Assembly (NCBI GenBank): GCA_958422985.1
Contig: CATZPY010000007.1
Coordinates: forward strand, 1 to 50,211
Direction: 5' to 3'
DNA from: an uncultured Clostridium sp.
GTDB lineage: Bacteria; Bacillota; Clostridia; TANB77; CAG-508
Length of the DNA stretch: 50,211 nucleotides
Shown: one piece after another, positions 24,945 through 32,333 of the stretch
Numbering within the stretch: position 1 is the first letter of the stretch
Layout: each line of letters starts with the position of its first letter
Position numbers and translations under genes: made by a program
The notes under the pieces: generated by a model
Databases searched by the model: none
What the model saw: the letters and a program-made list of their open reading frames with translations, nothing else
What the model was told of the DNA's origin: nothing

Positions 24945-26054
24945 TTATAAGTTATTTACTATTTTCTTACCAGAATTTTCAGGACCGTCCCCAAATCCCT
25001 TTACTAATACAGTCCTTGTTGGGTATGCTAATTCTACTCCTTCTCTTTCCAAAATTTCCAATATATTTTTATTTATATGTTCTTTAGCATTAAGATAACT
25101 GCCATAGTCTACCGAATTTGTAAAAACATATATCATTATAGATACGCCATCTCTTTCTATTTCGTCGAATTTTACATACGTATCATCGTTTATTACACTT
25201 GGATGGTTTATTAGCATAAAATATATCTTGCTTGTTATTCTTTGTATTACTTCTACTGGTGTATCTAATGGTAATTTTAAGTCTAATTTATACTTTCTTT
25301 TTTCCATTTTACTCCAGTTTATTACTGCTTCATTTGATAATACTCCATTTGGAATATTCACAAGTGAGTTGTCAAATGTTCTTATTCCTGTACTTCTAAA
25401 GCTTATGTCTTCTACAATCCCTTCATAGTTTGGAGTCTGCACCCAGTCTCCTATAACAAATGGTTTATCCATTAATATCATAAAACCACCAAATAAGTTT
25501 TTTGCAGTATCCTGTGCTGCAAGTGTTAAAACAACACTTCCTACTCCTAAACCTGCAAGTATAGTATTTAGGTTTATTCCTAGTAATGCCATAACAATAA
25601 AAGTTGCTATTATATAAATTCCACATCTAATTATTTTATATATAAAATTTATTCTGTTATCATCTGCATCTGTCATAAATTTTCTTTGCAATTTTTTCAT
25701 TGTTTTTGAATCCATAGAAAAACAATCTGCTAAAGATTTTGCAAGTAAAATAACCGATGTTATTTTGAATAATAGCTCTATTATAGCCATTGCTTTACCT
25801 TGTATTTGTAGAACTTTCGTTGCAATAAATATACCTAAAGCTATAAAAAATATTTTTAAAGGCTTGTAAAAAGGCATCTTTTTTATTCTATCTTTATCTG
25901 TCTTTTTCCTTTTAAAAATTCTTATTAAAATATAAGACATACTTGAACTAAATATATAAAAAAATATTATAACTGCAATAGCTATTAAAATATCTATTAT
26001 TTGTTTTAAATCAATTGTTTTAAAATAATTAATTACATCTGTTAATTTATCCAT
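24945..26054 (-). CDS. MscS-family mechanosensitive ion channel
   Basis: The 369-aa protein has four or so N-terminal membrane helices followed by the MscS pore helix and beta domain: GLGVGSVVLTLAAQDTAKN near residue 170, LMDKPFVIGDWVQT, IEDISFRSTGIRTFDN-like segment, and NIPNGVLSNEAVINWS. It would release solutes on hypo-osmotic shock. The last about 20 residues (KGFGDGPENSGKKIVNNL) are partly encoded by a REP-like element (GGG GAC GGT CCT GAA AAT TCT GG), so the tail is probably a late addition. The gene lies 20 bp behind gltX, and has its own terminator. Confidence 0.92.
   Translation of the reverse strand: MDKLTDVINYFKTIDLKQIIDILIAIAVIIFFYIFSSSMSYILIRIFKRKKTDKDRIKKMPFYKPLKIFFIALGIFIATKVLQIQGKAMAIIELLFKITSVILLAKSLADCFSMDSKTMKKLQRKFMTDADDNRINFIYKIIRCGIYIIATFIVMALLGINLNTILAGLGVGSVVLTLAAQDTAKNLFGGFMILMDKPFVIGDWVQTPNYEGIVEDISFRSTGIRTFDNSLVNIPNGVLSNEAVINWSKMEKRKYKLDLKLPLDTPVEVIQRITSKIYFMLINHPSVINDDTYVKFDEIERDGVSIMIYVFTNSVDYGSYLNAKEHINKNILEILEREGVELAYPTRTVLVKGFGDGPENSGKKIVNNL
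24970..24999. repeat. REP-like dispersed element, copy 5, inside the mscS C-terminus
   Basis: CCAGAATTTTCAGGACCGTC followed by CCCAAATCCC. It lies within the coding frame of mscS and codes for GFGDGPENSG. Confidence 0.7.
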
Positions 26055-26074
26055 AGGCTTTTCTCCCTTATTAA

Positions 26075-27733
26075 TTACAATTCTTGTTTTGCTTTTTCAA
26101 ATCTTTCCTTTATTCTATCTTTGCCCATTATATTCATTATTTCGTACATGTCTGGTGTATTTGTTCTTCCTGTTAATGCTATTCTTAAAACAGTACTTAC
26201 ATCTCCAACATGTGCTTCATATTTATCTGGATTTGCTTTAAATTCTTTAACTTCACTTGCATATCCTAATTTTCCAGATAAGTCTTTTATTTTGTCAAAC
26301 CATTGTTGTTTGTCATCTTTTTCATCAAAATAATTATTTATATATTCTTCTAATATTGTTTTTATTTTATCACTATTTGATATTTTTTGATATTCATAAT
26401 TAATATTTTGATTATTAAATTTTTCATCATACATATATGAAATTTCATTTTTTACATCTGACCATTTTGATATATCTTTACGTGGTTTCTTATTTCCTCT
26501 TTCTATTCCAAATACCTTTAATGCGTATTCTTTATTTCCTTTTAGCATATCTTCTAATTCTTTATCGTATTTTTCTGCCCATTTTAAAGATTCATTATAT
26601 ACTTTTTCTGCTGTAAATCTTGATATAACTGTTTTTGATACATCTAATAATTTTACCATGTCAAAAAGAGCTCCACTTACACTCATTTTATTTAGTTGTA
26701 ATTCGAATTTTTCCATGTTTTCTGTTGGATTTGCTCTTCTCCAAGTTTCAAAATTTGAATTTGCAATATTTAATAAGTATTCTTTTACAGCTTCTGCTGG
26801 AATTCCTTGTTCTGCATAATAACTAACTGCAGCTTCTGGATCTTTTCTTTTACTTAATTTTCTTTTATTTCCATTATCATTTTTCATAATTGGGGAAATA
26901 TGTACATATTTTGGTGCTTTAAACCCAATTTCTTGGAACAGTTGTAAGTGTAATGGAACTGAAGAAAGCCATTCGTCACTTCTTATTACATGTGTTGTAC
27001 CCATTAAGTGGTCATCTACAATATGTGCAAAATGGTATGTTGGAAGACCATCTGCCTTAATTATTACTATATCTTGGTCATTTTCTGGAAAAGTTACATT
27101 TCCTTTTATAACATCATGATGTTTTATTTTTCTATCTTCTCTTCCTGGTGACTTAAATCTAATTATATATTTTTCTCCAGCTTTTATTTTCTCTGCCATT
27201 TCTTCTACTGTTAATTTTCTACATTTTGCCCAAACACCATAATAACCTGGTCTAACTTTTGCTGCTTCTTGTTTTTTTCTTATTTCATCTACCTCTTCTT
27301 GCGAGCAGAAACAAGGATATGCTTTTCCTAGTTCTATCATATATTTGGCATATGACCTATATATTTCTCCTCTTAAAGATTGTTTGTATGGACCATAATT
27401 ACCTTTTCCTTCTGTTTCGTTTACCATTCCTTCGTCTTCTTCTATTCCGAAGTCTTTTAAAGAACTAACAATATCTGTAATACCATTTTCTATTTCTCTT
27501 TTTTGGTCTGTATCTTCTATTCTTAAGAAAAATACACCTTCTGTTTGAGTTGAAACTTTTCTTGCAACTAATGCTTGGTATAACCCACCAATATGTACAA
27601 ATCCTGTTGGGCTTGGTGCAAATCTACTTACTATTGCTCCTTCTTTTAAATTTCTTTTTGGGTATTTTTCTTCATAATACTCTATCGGTTTTACATCTGG
27701 AAATATTAAATCTGCTAAGTCTTTATAGTCCAT
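26075..27733 (-). CDS. gltX: Glutamyl-tRNA synthetase
   Basis: This class Ic synthetase charges tRNA-Glu with glutamate. The HIGH motif is PTGFVHIGG near residue 43, and KMSKS is KRKLSKRKDPEA near residue 295. The editing-free anticodon-binding region follows and ends DRIKERFEKAKQEL. The 552-aa length exceeds the usual 470-490: there is a 37-residue N-terminal extension (MDYKDLADLIFPDVKPIEYY) and inserts in the C-terminal half, a form seen in some Clostridia. AAAGGAGAGA precedes the ATG. It is followed by mscS in the same direction. Confidence 0.94.
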   Translation of the reverse strand: MDYKDLADLIFPDVKPIEYYEEKYPKRNLKEGAIVSRFAPSPTGFVHIGGLYQALVARKVSTQTEGVFFLRIEDTDQKREIENGITDIVSSLKDFGIEEDEGMVNETEGKGNYGPYKQSLRGEIYRSYAKYMIELGKAYPCFCSQEEVDEIRKKQEAAKVRPGYYGVWAKCRKLTVEEMAEKIKAGEKYIIRFKSPGREDRKIKHHDVIKGNVTFPENDQDIVIIKADGLPTYHFAHIVDDHLMGTTHVIRSDEWLSSVPLHLQLFQEIGFKAPKYVHISPIMKNDNGNKRKLSKRKDPEAAVSYYAEQGIPAEAVKEYLLNIANSNFETWRRANPTENMEKFELQLNKMSVSGALFDMVKLLDVSKTVISRFTAEKVYNESLKWAEKYDKELEDMLKGNKEYALKVFGIERGNKKPRKDISKWSDVKNEISYMYDEKFNNQNINYEYQKISNSDKIKTILEEYINNYFDEKDDKQQWFDKIKDLSGKLGYASEVKEFKANPDKYEAHVGDVSTVLRIALTGRTNTPDMYEIMNIMGKDRIKERFEKAKQEL

Positions 27734-27934
27734 TTTTATCTCTCCTTTATTTTTATATTAAAACTTACTTATAGCTTATAGTCTAAAATCCTATATATTA
27801 TACAATATTTTTACTTTTATATCAATACTTAAAGTTGGTTTAACTCTTACTATCTTTTATAATGATCTTACAATAGACGTTAGTTTTACAAACTATATTT
27901 TACTTTTACAATTTACACTATTTTTTATAATTAT
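27734..27934. other. Leader and promoter region of gltX
   Basis: AT-rich, no gene. A -10-like TATAAT lies on the minus strand at 27797-27802, but the best -35 candidate (TTGATA at 27822-27827) is 19 bp away, so promoter assignment is weak. I see no T-box. Confidence 0.35.
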
Positions 27935-27985
27935 ATAAATAGAAACAAGCCAGCTGTTACTAGCTCTGCTGGCTTGTTTCTATTT
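27935..27985. terminator. Terminator hairpin after the 65-aa gene
   Basis: AGAAACAAGCCAGC (27941-27954) and GCTGGCTTGTTTCT (27968-27981) pair perfectly over 14 bp. T-rich sequence follows on both strands. Confidence 0.75.
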
Positions 27986-28182
27986 TAAAGAACTGGTGGT
28001 AGATCTTTTTCTTTAATGGGTGGCCAATAGCTTTCCTTATGATATGATACTCTATGGAAAGTATGGACATGTTCGTCTTTATCCTTAAAGGTAACACTGG
28101 TATCGTCTTCTTTAATGTCTGTTACATTTTGATATTTTAATACCTCACCATTAAAAATAATTGTTATGTCGATTCTAACCAT
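27985..28182 (-). CDS. Small hypothetical protein (65 aa)
   Basis: The protein starts MVRIDITIIFNGEVLKYQ and ends IKEKDLPPVL. It is predicted to be a small beta-rich soluble domain with several histidines (DEHVHTFHRVSYHK). A strong AAAGGAGGACA site precedes the ATG, and a terminator follows the stop, so it is a real single-gene unit. No family is recognised; there is no signal peptide. Confidence 0.7.
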   Translation of the reverse strand: MVRIDITIIFNGEVLKYQNVTDIKEDDTSVTFKDKDEHVHTFHRVSYHKESYWPPIKEKDLPPVL

Positions 28183-28247
28183 GTTTTTGTCCTCCTTTTG
28201 CCAAATTCTGGCATCATGATTTTATTTTGTTTTCAACTTCTATTTTA

Positions 28248-29621
28248 TCACATTTTTAGCCATTTTTCAAATTTATCTATTTGAAATTCCACTTGTCTTT
28301 TGGCTGGTCCACCAATAACATCACGTTTGTTTACACAATTCATTAAATCTACAACATTGTAAATATCTTCTTCAAAACAATCATTAAACCCTTTATATGT
28401 TTTTATGTTTAATTTTTCTAAAGTTGTATTATTTTGAATACAGTATTTTACAATGTTTCCAACAACTTTGTATGCATCTCGAAAAGGTATTCCTTTTTGA
28501 GCTAAATAATCTGCACAATCTGTAGCATTAATAAAACCTTTTTCAGCACCTGCTTTCATATTTTTTTTAAGTACTACCATTGTATCTATTAAAGGATCTA
28601 TTGTAGAAAGACTTAAATTTACTGTATCTATTGCATCAAATATTAATTCTTTATCTTCTTGCATATCTTTATTATATGCAAGTGGAGTTCCCTTCATAAC
28701 TGTTAGCATAGCCATTAAACTTCCATATACTCTTCCTGTTTTTCCTCTAATTAATTCTGTAATATCTGGATTCTTTTTCTGTGGCATAATAGAAGAACCT
28801 GTAGAGAAGCTATCATCTAATTCTATAAATTTAAATTCCCACGAACTCCATAGTATTATTTCTTCGCTTATTCTTGATAAGTGCATCATTATAATGGAAA
28901 TATCTGATAATAATTCTATTATAAAATCTCTATCTGAAACTCCATCTAAGCTATTGGCAGAAATTTGAGAAAATCCAAGTTCTTTTGCTTCAAATTCTCT
29001 ATCTAAATTGTAAGTTGTTCCAGCTAATGCGCAACTTCCAATTGGGCATATATCTGTTCTTGTATATGTTTCATTTAATCTTTCTATATCTCTTTTAAAC
29101 ATTTCAGCATATGCCATTAAATGATGTGCAAAAGTTATAGGTTGTGCCCTTTGCATATGTGTATAACCCGGCATAATTGTTTCTGTATTTTCTTTTGCTT
29201 TAAAAATTAAAGTAGTTATTAATTTCTTTAAGTTTTTTATTATTTCTAAGTTTTGCTTTTTTAAATACATTCTAATGTCTAAAGCTACTTGGTCATTTCT
29301 ACTTCTTGCTGTATGCAATTTTTTTCCACTACTTCCAATTCTCTTAGTTAATTCTGACTCTATAAACATATGTATATCTTCAGCATTTGGGTCAAATTCT
29401 AAATTACCGCTTTCAATATCTTTTAAAATAGAGTTTAAACCAAATATTATCTTTTCTTCATCTTCTTTTTGAATTATATTTTGTTTTGCAAGCATTTTTG
29501 CATGTGCTATACTCCCTGCTATATCTTCTTTATAGAGTTTATAGTCAAATTTTATAGAAGAATTAAAGTCATTTGTTCTTTTATCTAAGTTTTTAGAGAA
29601 TCTTCCTTCCCACATAGGCAT
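28248..29621 (-). CDS. argH: Argininosuccinate lyase
   Basis: ArgH cleaves argininosuccinate to arginine and fumarate, the last step of arginine synthesis. The 457-aa protein begins MPMWEGRFSKNLD and shows the superfamily signature GSSIMPQKKNPD near residue 280, plus HMQRAQPITFAHH with the catalytic-region His. The start at 29621 directly follows the argG stop (TAAAATG), with GGAGG inside the end of argG. The two genes form one unit behind the T-box leader. Confidence 0.97.
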   Translation of the reverse strand: MPMWEGRFSKNLDKRTNDFNSSIKFDYKLYKEDIAGSIAHAKMLAKQNIIQKEDEEKIIFGLNSILKDIESGNLEFDPNAEDIHMFIESELTKRIGSSGKKLHTARSRNDQVALDIRMYLKKQNLEIIKNLKKLITTLIFKAKENTETIMPGYTHMQRAQPITFAHHLMAYAEMFKRDIERLNETYTRTDICPIGSCALAGTTYNLDREFEAKELGFSQISANSLDGVSDRDFIIELLSDISIIMMHLSRISEEIILWSSWEFKFIELDDSFSTGSSIMPQKKNPDITELIRGKTGRVYGSLMAMLTVMKGTPLAYNKDMQEDKELIFDAIDTVNLSLSTIDPLIDTMVVLKKNMKAGAEKGFINATDCADYLAQKGIPFRDAYKVVGNIVKYCIQNNTTLEKLNIKTYKGFNDCFEEDIYNVVDLMNCVNKRDVIGGPAKRQVEFQIDKFEKWLKM

Positions 29622-29622
29622 T

Positions 29623-30837
29623 TTAATCACCTCCGTTTAAAACTTTTGAAATCATTTTACTTTGTAAACCATATAAATTTATAAAACCTTCTGCATCTTT
29701 TTGGTTATAATTATTATCTTCATCAAATGAAGCTGTTTCTATAGAATATAATGAATATTTGCTTTCTAATCCATTTGGAATTATATTTCCTTTATATAAT
29801 TTTAAGCCTACTTTACCTGTTACTGTTTCTTGTGTTTTATCTATAAAACTATTTATAGCACTTTTAAGTGGTGTATACCATTTAGCATCATATAGTAATT
29901 CTCCTAACTTATTTCCCACTATTTGTTTAAAATGCATTGTATCTTTGTCTAAGCAAATTGATTCTAATAATGTATGTGCTCTATATATTATTGTTCCTCC
30001 CGGTGTTTCGTATACTCCTCTTGACTTCATTCCTACTAGCCTATTTTCTACCATATCTAATATTCCAATACCGTTTTCTCCACCGATTTTATTTAGTCTT
30101 TCTATTAAATCTACCAAGTTTAATTTTTCTCCATTTAATGCAACTGGTATCCCTTTTTCAAATTCTATTTCTATCACTGTTTCTTCATTTTTAGCTTTTT
30201 GAGGTGTAACACCCATTTCTAATATTTTGTCATAGTTTGGAACATTTGCTATGTCTTCTAAATCTAATCCTTCATGTGATAAATGCCATAAATTTTTGTC
30301 TTTAGAATAATTAGTTGCTCTATTTATTTTTAATGGAATTTTATGCTCTTCTGCATAACAAATTGCATCTTCTCTTCCTTTTATGTCCCATATTCTCCAT
30401 GGTGCTATAACAGGCATATCTGGTGCAATAGATTTTATTGCAAGTTCAAATCTAACTTGGTCATTTCCCTTACCTGTACAACCATGGCAAATTGCATCTG
30501 CATTTTCTTTTTTTGCTATCTCAACTAATTTTTTAGCAAGTAGAGGTCTAGTAAATGGTGTACCTAATAAATATTGACCTTCATACATTGCATTTGCTTT
30601 TATTGCTGGTGCAATATATTCGTTTACAAGTTCATCTTTTAAATCTAAAATATATGCTTTAGATGCTCCTGTTTTTATTGCTTTTTCTTCTAATCCTTCT
30701 AATTCTTCTTCTCCTTGACCAACATCTCCTGTAACTGCTATTACTTCGCAATTATTGTAATTTTCCTTTAACCAAGTAATAATTATAGATGTATCTAATC
30801 CTCCTGAATATGATAAAATTATTTTCTTAAAACTCAT
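29623..30837 (-). CDS. argG: Argininosuccinate synthase
   Basis: ArgG condenses citrulline and aspartate using ATP. The N-terminal PP-loop is LSYSGGLDTSIIITWL, followed by the specificity segment GKGNDQVRFELA near residue 120 and the tetramerisation helix at the C-terminus. The length of 404 aa is normal. AGGAGG precedes the ATG. A T-box leader upstream should make expression depend on uncharged tRNA. argF, argJ and other pathway genes are not in this window. Confidence 0.97.
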   Translation of the reverse strand: MSFKKIILSYSGGLDTSIIITWLKENYNNCEVIAVTGDVGQGEEELEGLEEKAIKTGASKAYILDLKDELVNEYIAPAIKANAMYEGQYLLGTPFTRPLLAKKLVEIAKKENADAICHGCTGKGNDQVRFELAIKSIAPDMPVIAPWRIWDIKGREDAICYAEEHKIPLKINRATNYSKDKNLWHLSHEGLDLEDIANVPNYDKILEMGVTPQKAKNEETVIEIEFEKGIPVALNGEKLNLVDLIERLNKIGGENGIGILDMVENRLVGMKSRGVYETPGGTIIYRAHTLLESICLDKDTMHFKQIVGNKLGELLYDAKWYTPLKSAINSFIDKTQETVTGKVGLKLYKGNIIPNGLESKYSLYSIETASFDEDNNYNQKDAEGFINLYGLQSKMISKVLNGGD

Positions 30838-30894
30838 TTTACTTCCTCCTATCTTTTTTTATTTAGTGATTTATATTTAAATTTTTTAATTAAA

Positions 30895-31160
30895 AAAACA
30901 AAAATAGCGCCTCTTAAAGAGACGCTATAAACGTGGTACCACTCTAATTATCTATATAAATTTTCTTTAAATTATATATAAATCACTTAACCTCTGTAAC
31001 GCCGAGTCTGCGAGTTATGATACTAAGTTTTTTACTTTTCCCATAACCACTCATAAGTTCTTTTCATTTTATACTACACTTGTTAGCTCTCACTCTACCT
31101 AACTCGCTGTCGCTTCATATAAAATTACTCTCTTAATCATCGATTTATTTTATTCGCGCT
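30895..31160 (-). promoter_or_regulatory. T-box leader of argGH
   Basis: On the minus strand the conserved T-box sequence AGAGTGGTACCACG is present, followed by the terminator AGCGTCTCTTTAAGAGGCGCTATTTTTG. Upstream is a long stem I with AAGAGAGTA on its 5' side and an apical GTTAG...CTAAC stem. The 3' side of the probable specifier loop reads GAAAAGAAC; it contains AGA (Arg), which fits the genes, but the register is not certain (AAC, Asn, is also possible). Uncharged tRNA binding would favour the antiterminator. Confidence 0.92.
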
Positions 31161-31409
31161 TTATTTGTACAATAATATTATAACAACAGTTTTAATTATT
31201 GTCAACCAAAACTTATGTAAACTTTCTACCTATATCTTTCTTTGTCAAAATACACATCATTTTTATTAATTATCTTTTTACAAATTTACTTTATAATTTT
31301 TTGTAAAATAATTTTTTTGTCATTTGCTTTAAAATTCACTTTTTTAGCTTGTTTTTATGTTTTACTTTAAAAAATTTATATAAATTATAAAAAAATAAAA
31401 TTATTTTAG
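31161..31409. other. AT-rich spacer with the probable argGH promoter
   Basis: No gene is visible. The segment is extremely AT-rich; the leftward argGH promoter should lie near 31170-31220 (TATAATATTATTGTACAA-type sequence on the minus strand), but I cannot assign boxes with confidence. Confidence 0.35.
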
Positions 31410-31430
31410 TTTGTCGACAAGTTTCGACAG
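31410..31430. promoter_or_regulatory. Possible pair of Spo0A boxes
   Basis: TTTGTCGACAA (31410-31420) and TTTCGACAG (31422-31430, reading TGTCGAAA on the other strand). The second matches the TGTCGAA core exactly; the first differs at one base. They lie about 60 bp before a small plus-strand ORF. Confidence 0.45.
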
Positions 31431-31481
31431 ACTTTTTAATATAAATGTGCTACCATGCTCTACACTATATGGGGATGGGAG

Positions 31482-31622
31482 ATGATTATTTTGAATATAG
31501 GTACTGTTACTATTAATGTATTAAAAGATACTAATGACAGAATTGCATTCGAGATTAATACAGATAATGACGATGTTTTACCTGTTTCATATGTTATTGA
31601 AGATACTTTAAAATTATATTAA
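31482..31622 (+). CDS. Small peptide (46 aa or 43 aa), unknown
   Basis: The frame ATG 31482 to TAA 31622 encodes a peptide containing NIGTVTINVLKDTNDRIAF and ending VIEDTLKLY. GGGAG is well placed for a TTG start at 31491 (43 aa), less so for the ATG. The product is acidic and beta-rich without a membrane segment. Possible Spo0A boxes lie upstream and a REP-like element follows the stop. It could be a sporulation-related small protein, but this is inference and it may be non-coding. Confidence 0.5.
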   Translation: MIILNIGTVTINVLKDTNDRIAFEINTDNDDVLPVSYVIEDTLKLY

Positions 31623-31630
31623 CTAAACTT

Positions 31631-31674
31631 AATCGGGATTTCGGGATTCGGTGACGATCCTTAAAATCCCGATT
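31631..31674. repeat. REP-like dispersed element, copy 6 (most symmetrical)
   Basis: The ends AATCGGGATTT and AAAATCCCGATT are near-perfect inverted repeats around GGTGACGATCCTT. It follows the stop of the 46-aa ORF by eight bases. Confidence 0.75.
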
Positions 31675-31935
31675 ATTTTATTCAATCCTTCCATAATAAT
31701 TTTCAAAAAATTTTAGTGCTATATATATCTTGAGTTTAATTTATAATTACTATTTATACTTGATGTGTCAATATTTTTAAGCTACTATATTAACTTACAC
31801 AGTACTTCTAAATTCTATACATTGAATAACAAATTATAAAAATTTATTTAATAGACATTATTGCTTATTTTCTTCCAGTTTTTTCTTTTTTTGATAAAAT
31901 GTGTCTAGTTATTCATCTGACATTATATGATATGA
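31675..31935. other. AT-rich spacer before the 59-aa gene
   Basis: No gene or clear hairpin. A plus-strand promoter for the 59-aa gene may be TGTCTA with TATGAT (about 18-bp spacing) near 31902-31932, a weak match. Confidence 0.3.
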
Positions 31936-31936
31936 A

Positions 31937-31988
31937 CTAGCAGTTGAACAGTTTAACTGCTAGAAAAACTACAGTTTTCAACTGTTAG
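31937..31988 (+). promoter_or_regulatory. Two mutually exclusive hairpins in the leader of the 59-aa gene
   Basis: CTAGCAGTT (31937-31945) can pair with AACTGCTAG (31955-31963) or, as CTAGCAGTTGAA, with TTCAACTGTTAG (31977-31988; one mismatch). The alternative folds end about 30 bases before the start codon and look like a switch, but no ligand or T-run is visible. Confidence 0.5.
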
Positions 31989-32017
31989 TAGAATATTTTA
32001 TAAAGTAGGGTGAAGCT

Positions 32018-32197
32018 ATGAGCAATGTTAATGACATCACGAGTATAGCTTTAATAATCGCCGGAATTGTTGTTGCGGCAATTGTAGGCATTGGATTTTG
32101 CTTTGCAATATCTAAAGGCTACAATTCTAAAGCAACAGTAACAGATGGCAATAAAAAAATTGAAGTTCAGGCAACGAACTCCAATCTAGATGAATAA
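32018..32197 (+). CDS. Small single-pass membrane peptide (59 aa), unknown
   Basis: The peptide starts MSNVNDITSIALII, has one hydrophobic helix (residues about 9-32, IALIIAGIVVAAIVGIGFCF), and ends with a polar tail KKIEVQATNSNLDE. AGGGTGAAGCT precedes the ATG and a hairpin follows the stop. Codon use is less AT-biased than most genes here (ATC, ACG, GCC, GCG). The structure could fit a membrane-acting toxin-like peptide, a sporulation protein or a regulator of a membrane complex. I do not recognise it. Confidence 0.7.
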   Translation: MSNVNDITSIALIIAGIVVAAIVGIGFCFAISKGYNSKATVTDGNKKIEVQATNSNLDE

Positions 32198-32205
32198 CCG
32201 TTTTT

Positions 32206-32232
32206 GAGAGGAGCAATCCTCTCTATTTATTT
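32206..32232 (+). terminator. Terminator after the 59-aa gene
   Basis: GAGAGGA and TCCTCTC pair around a four-base loop, followed by the T-rich sequence TATTTATTT. Confidence 0.65.
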
Positions 32233-32289
32233 ATGTCCTTTGTAACTAATTTATATTATAATCTATCTTTAGTGTCAATATTATACATA

Positions 32290-32326
32290 AAAATGTAATC
32301 TAAAAGTAATACAATTGGTATTACTG
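32290..32326 (-). terminator. Weak terminator after the RNase J gene
   Basis: On the minus strand AGTAATAC pairs with GTATTACT, followed by a T-rich but interrupted tail. Confidence 0.45.
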
Positions 32327-32333
32327 TATTTTC

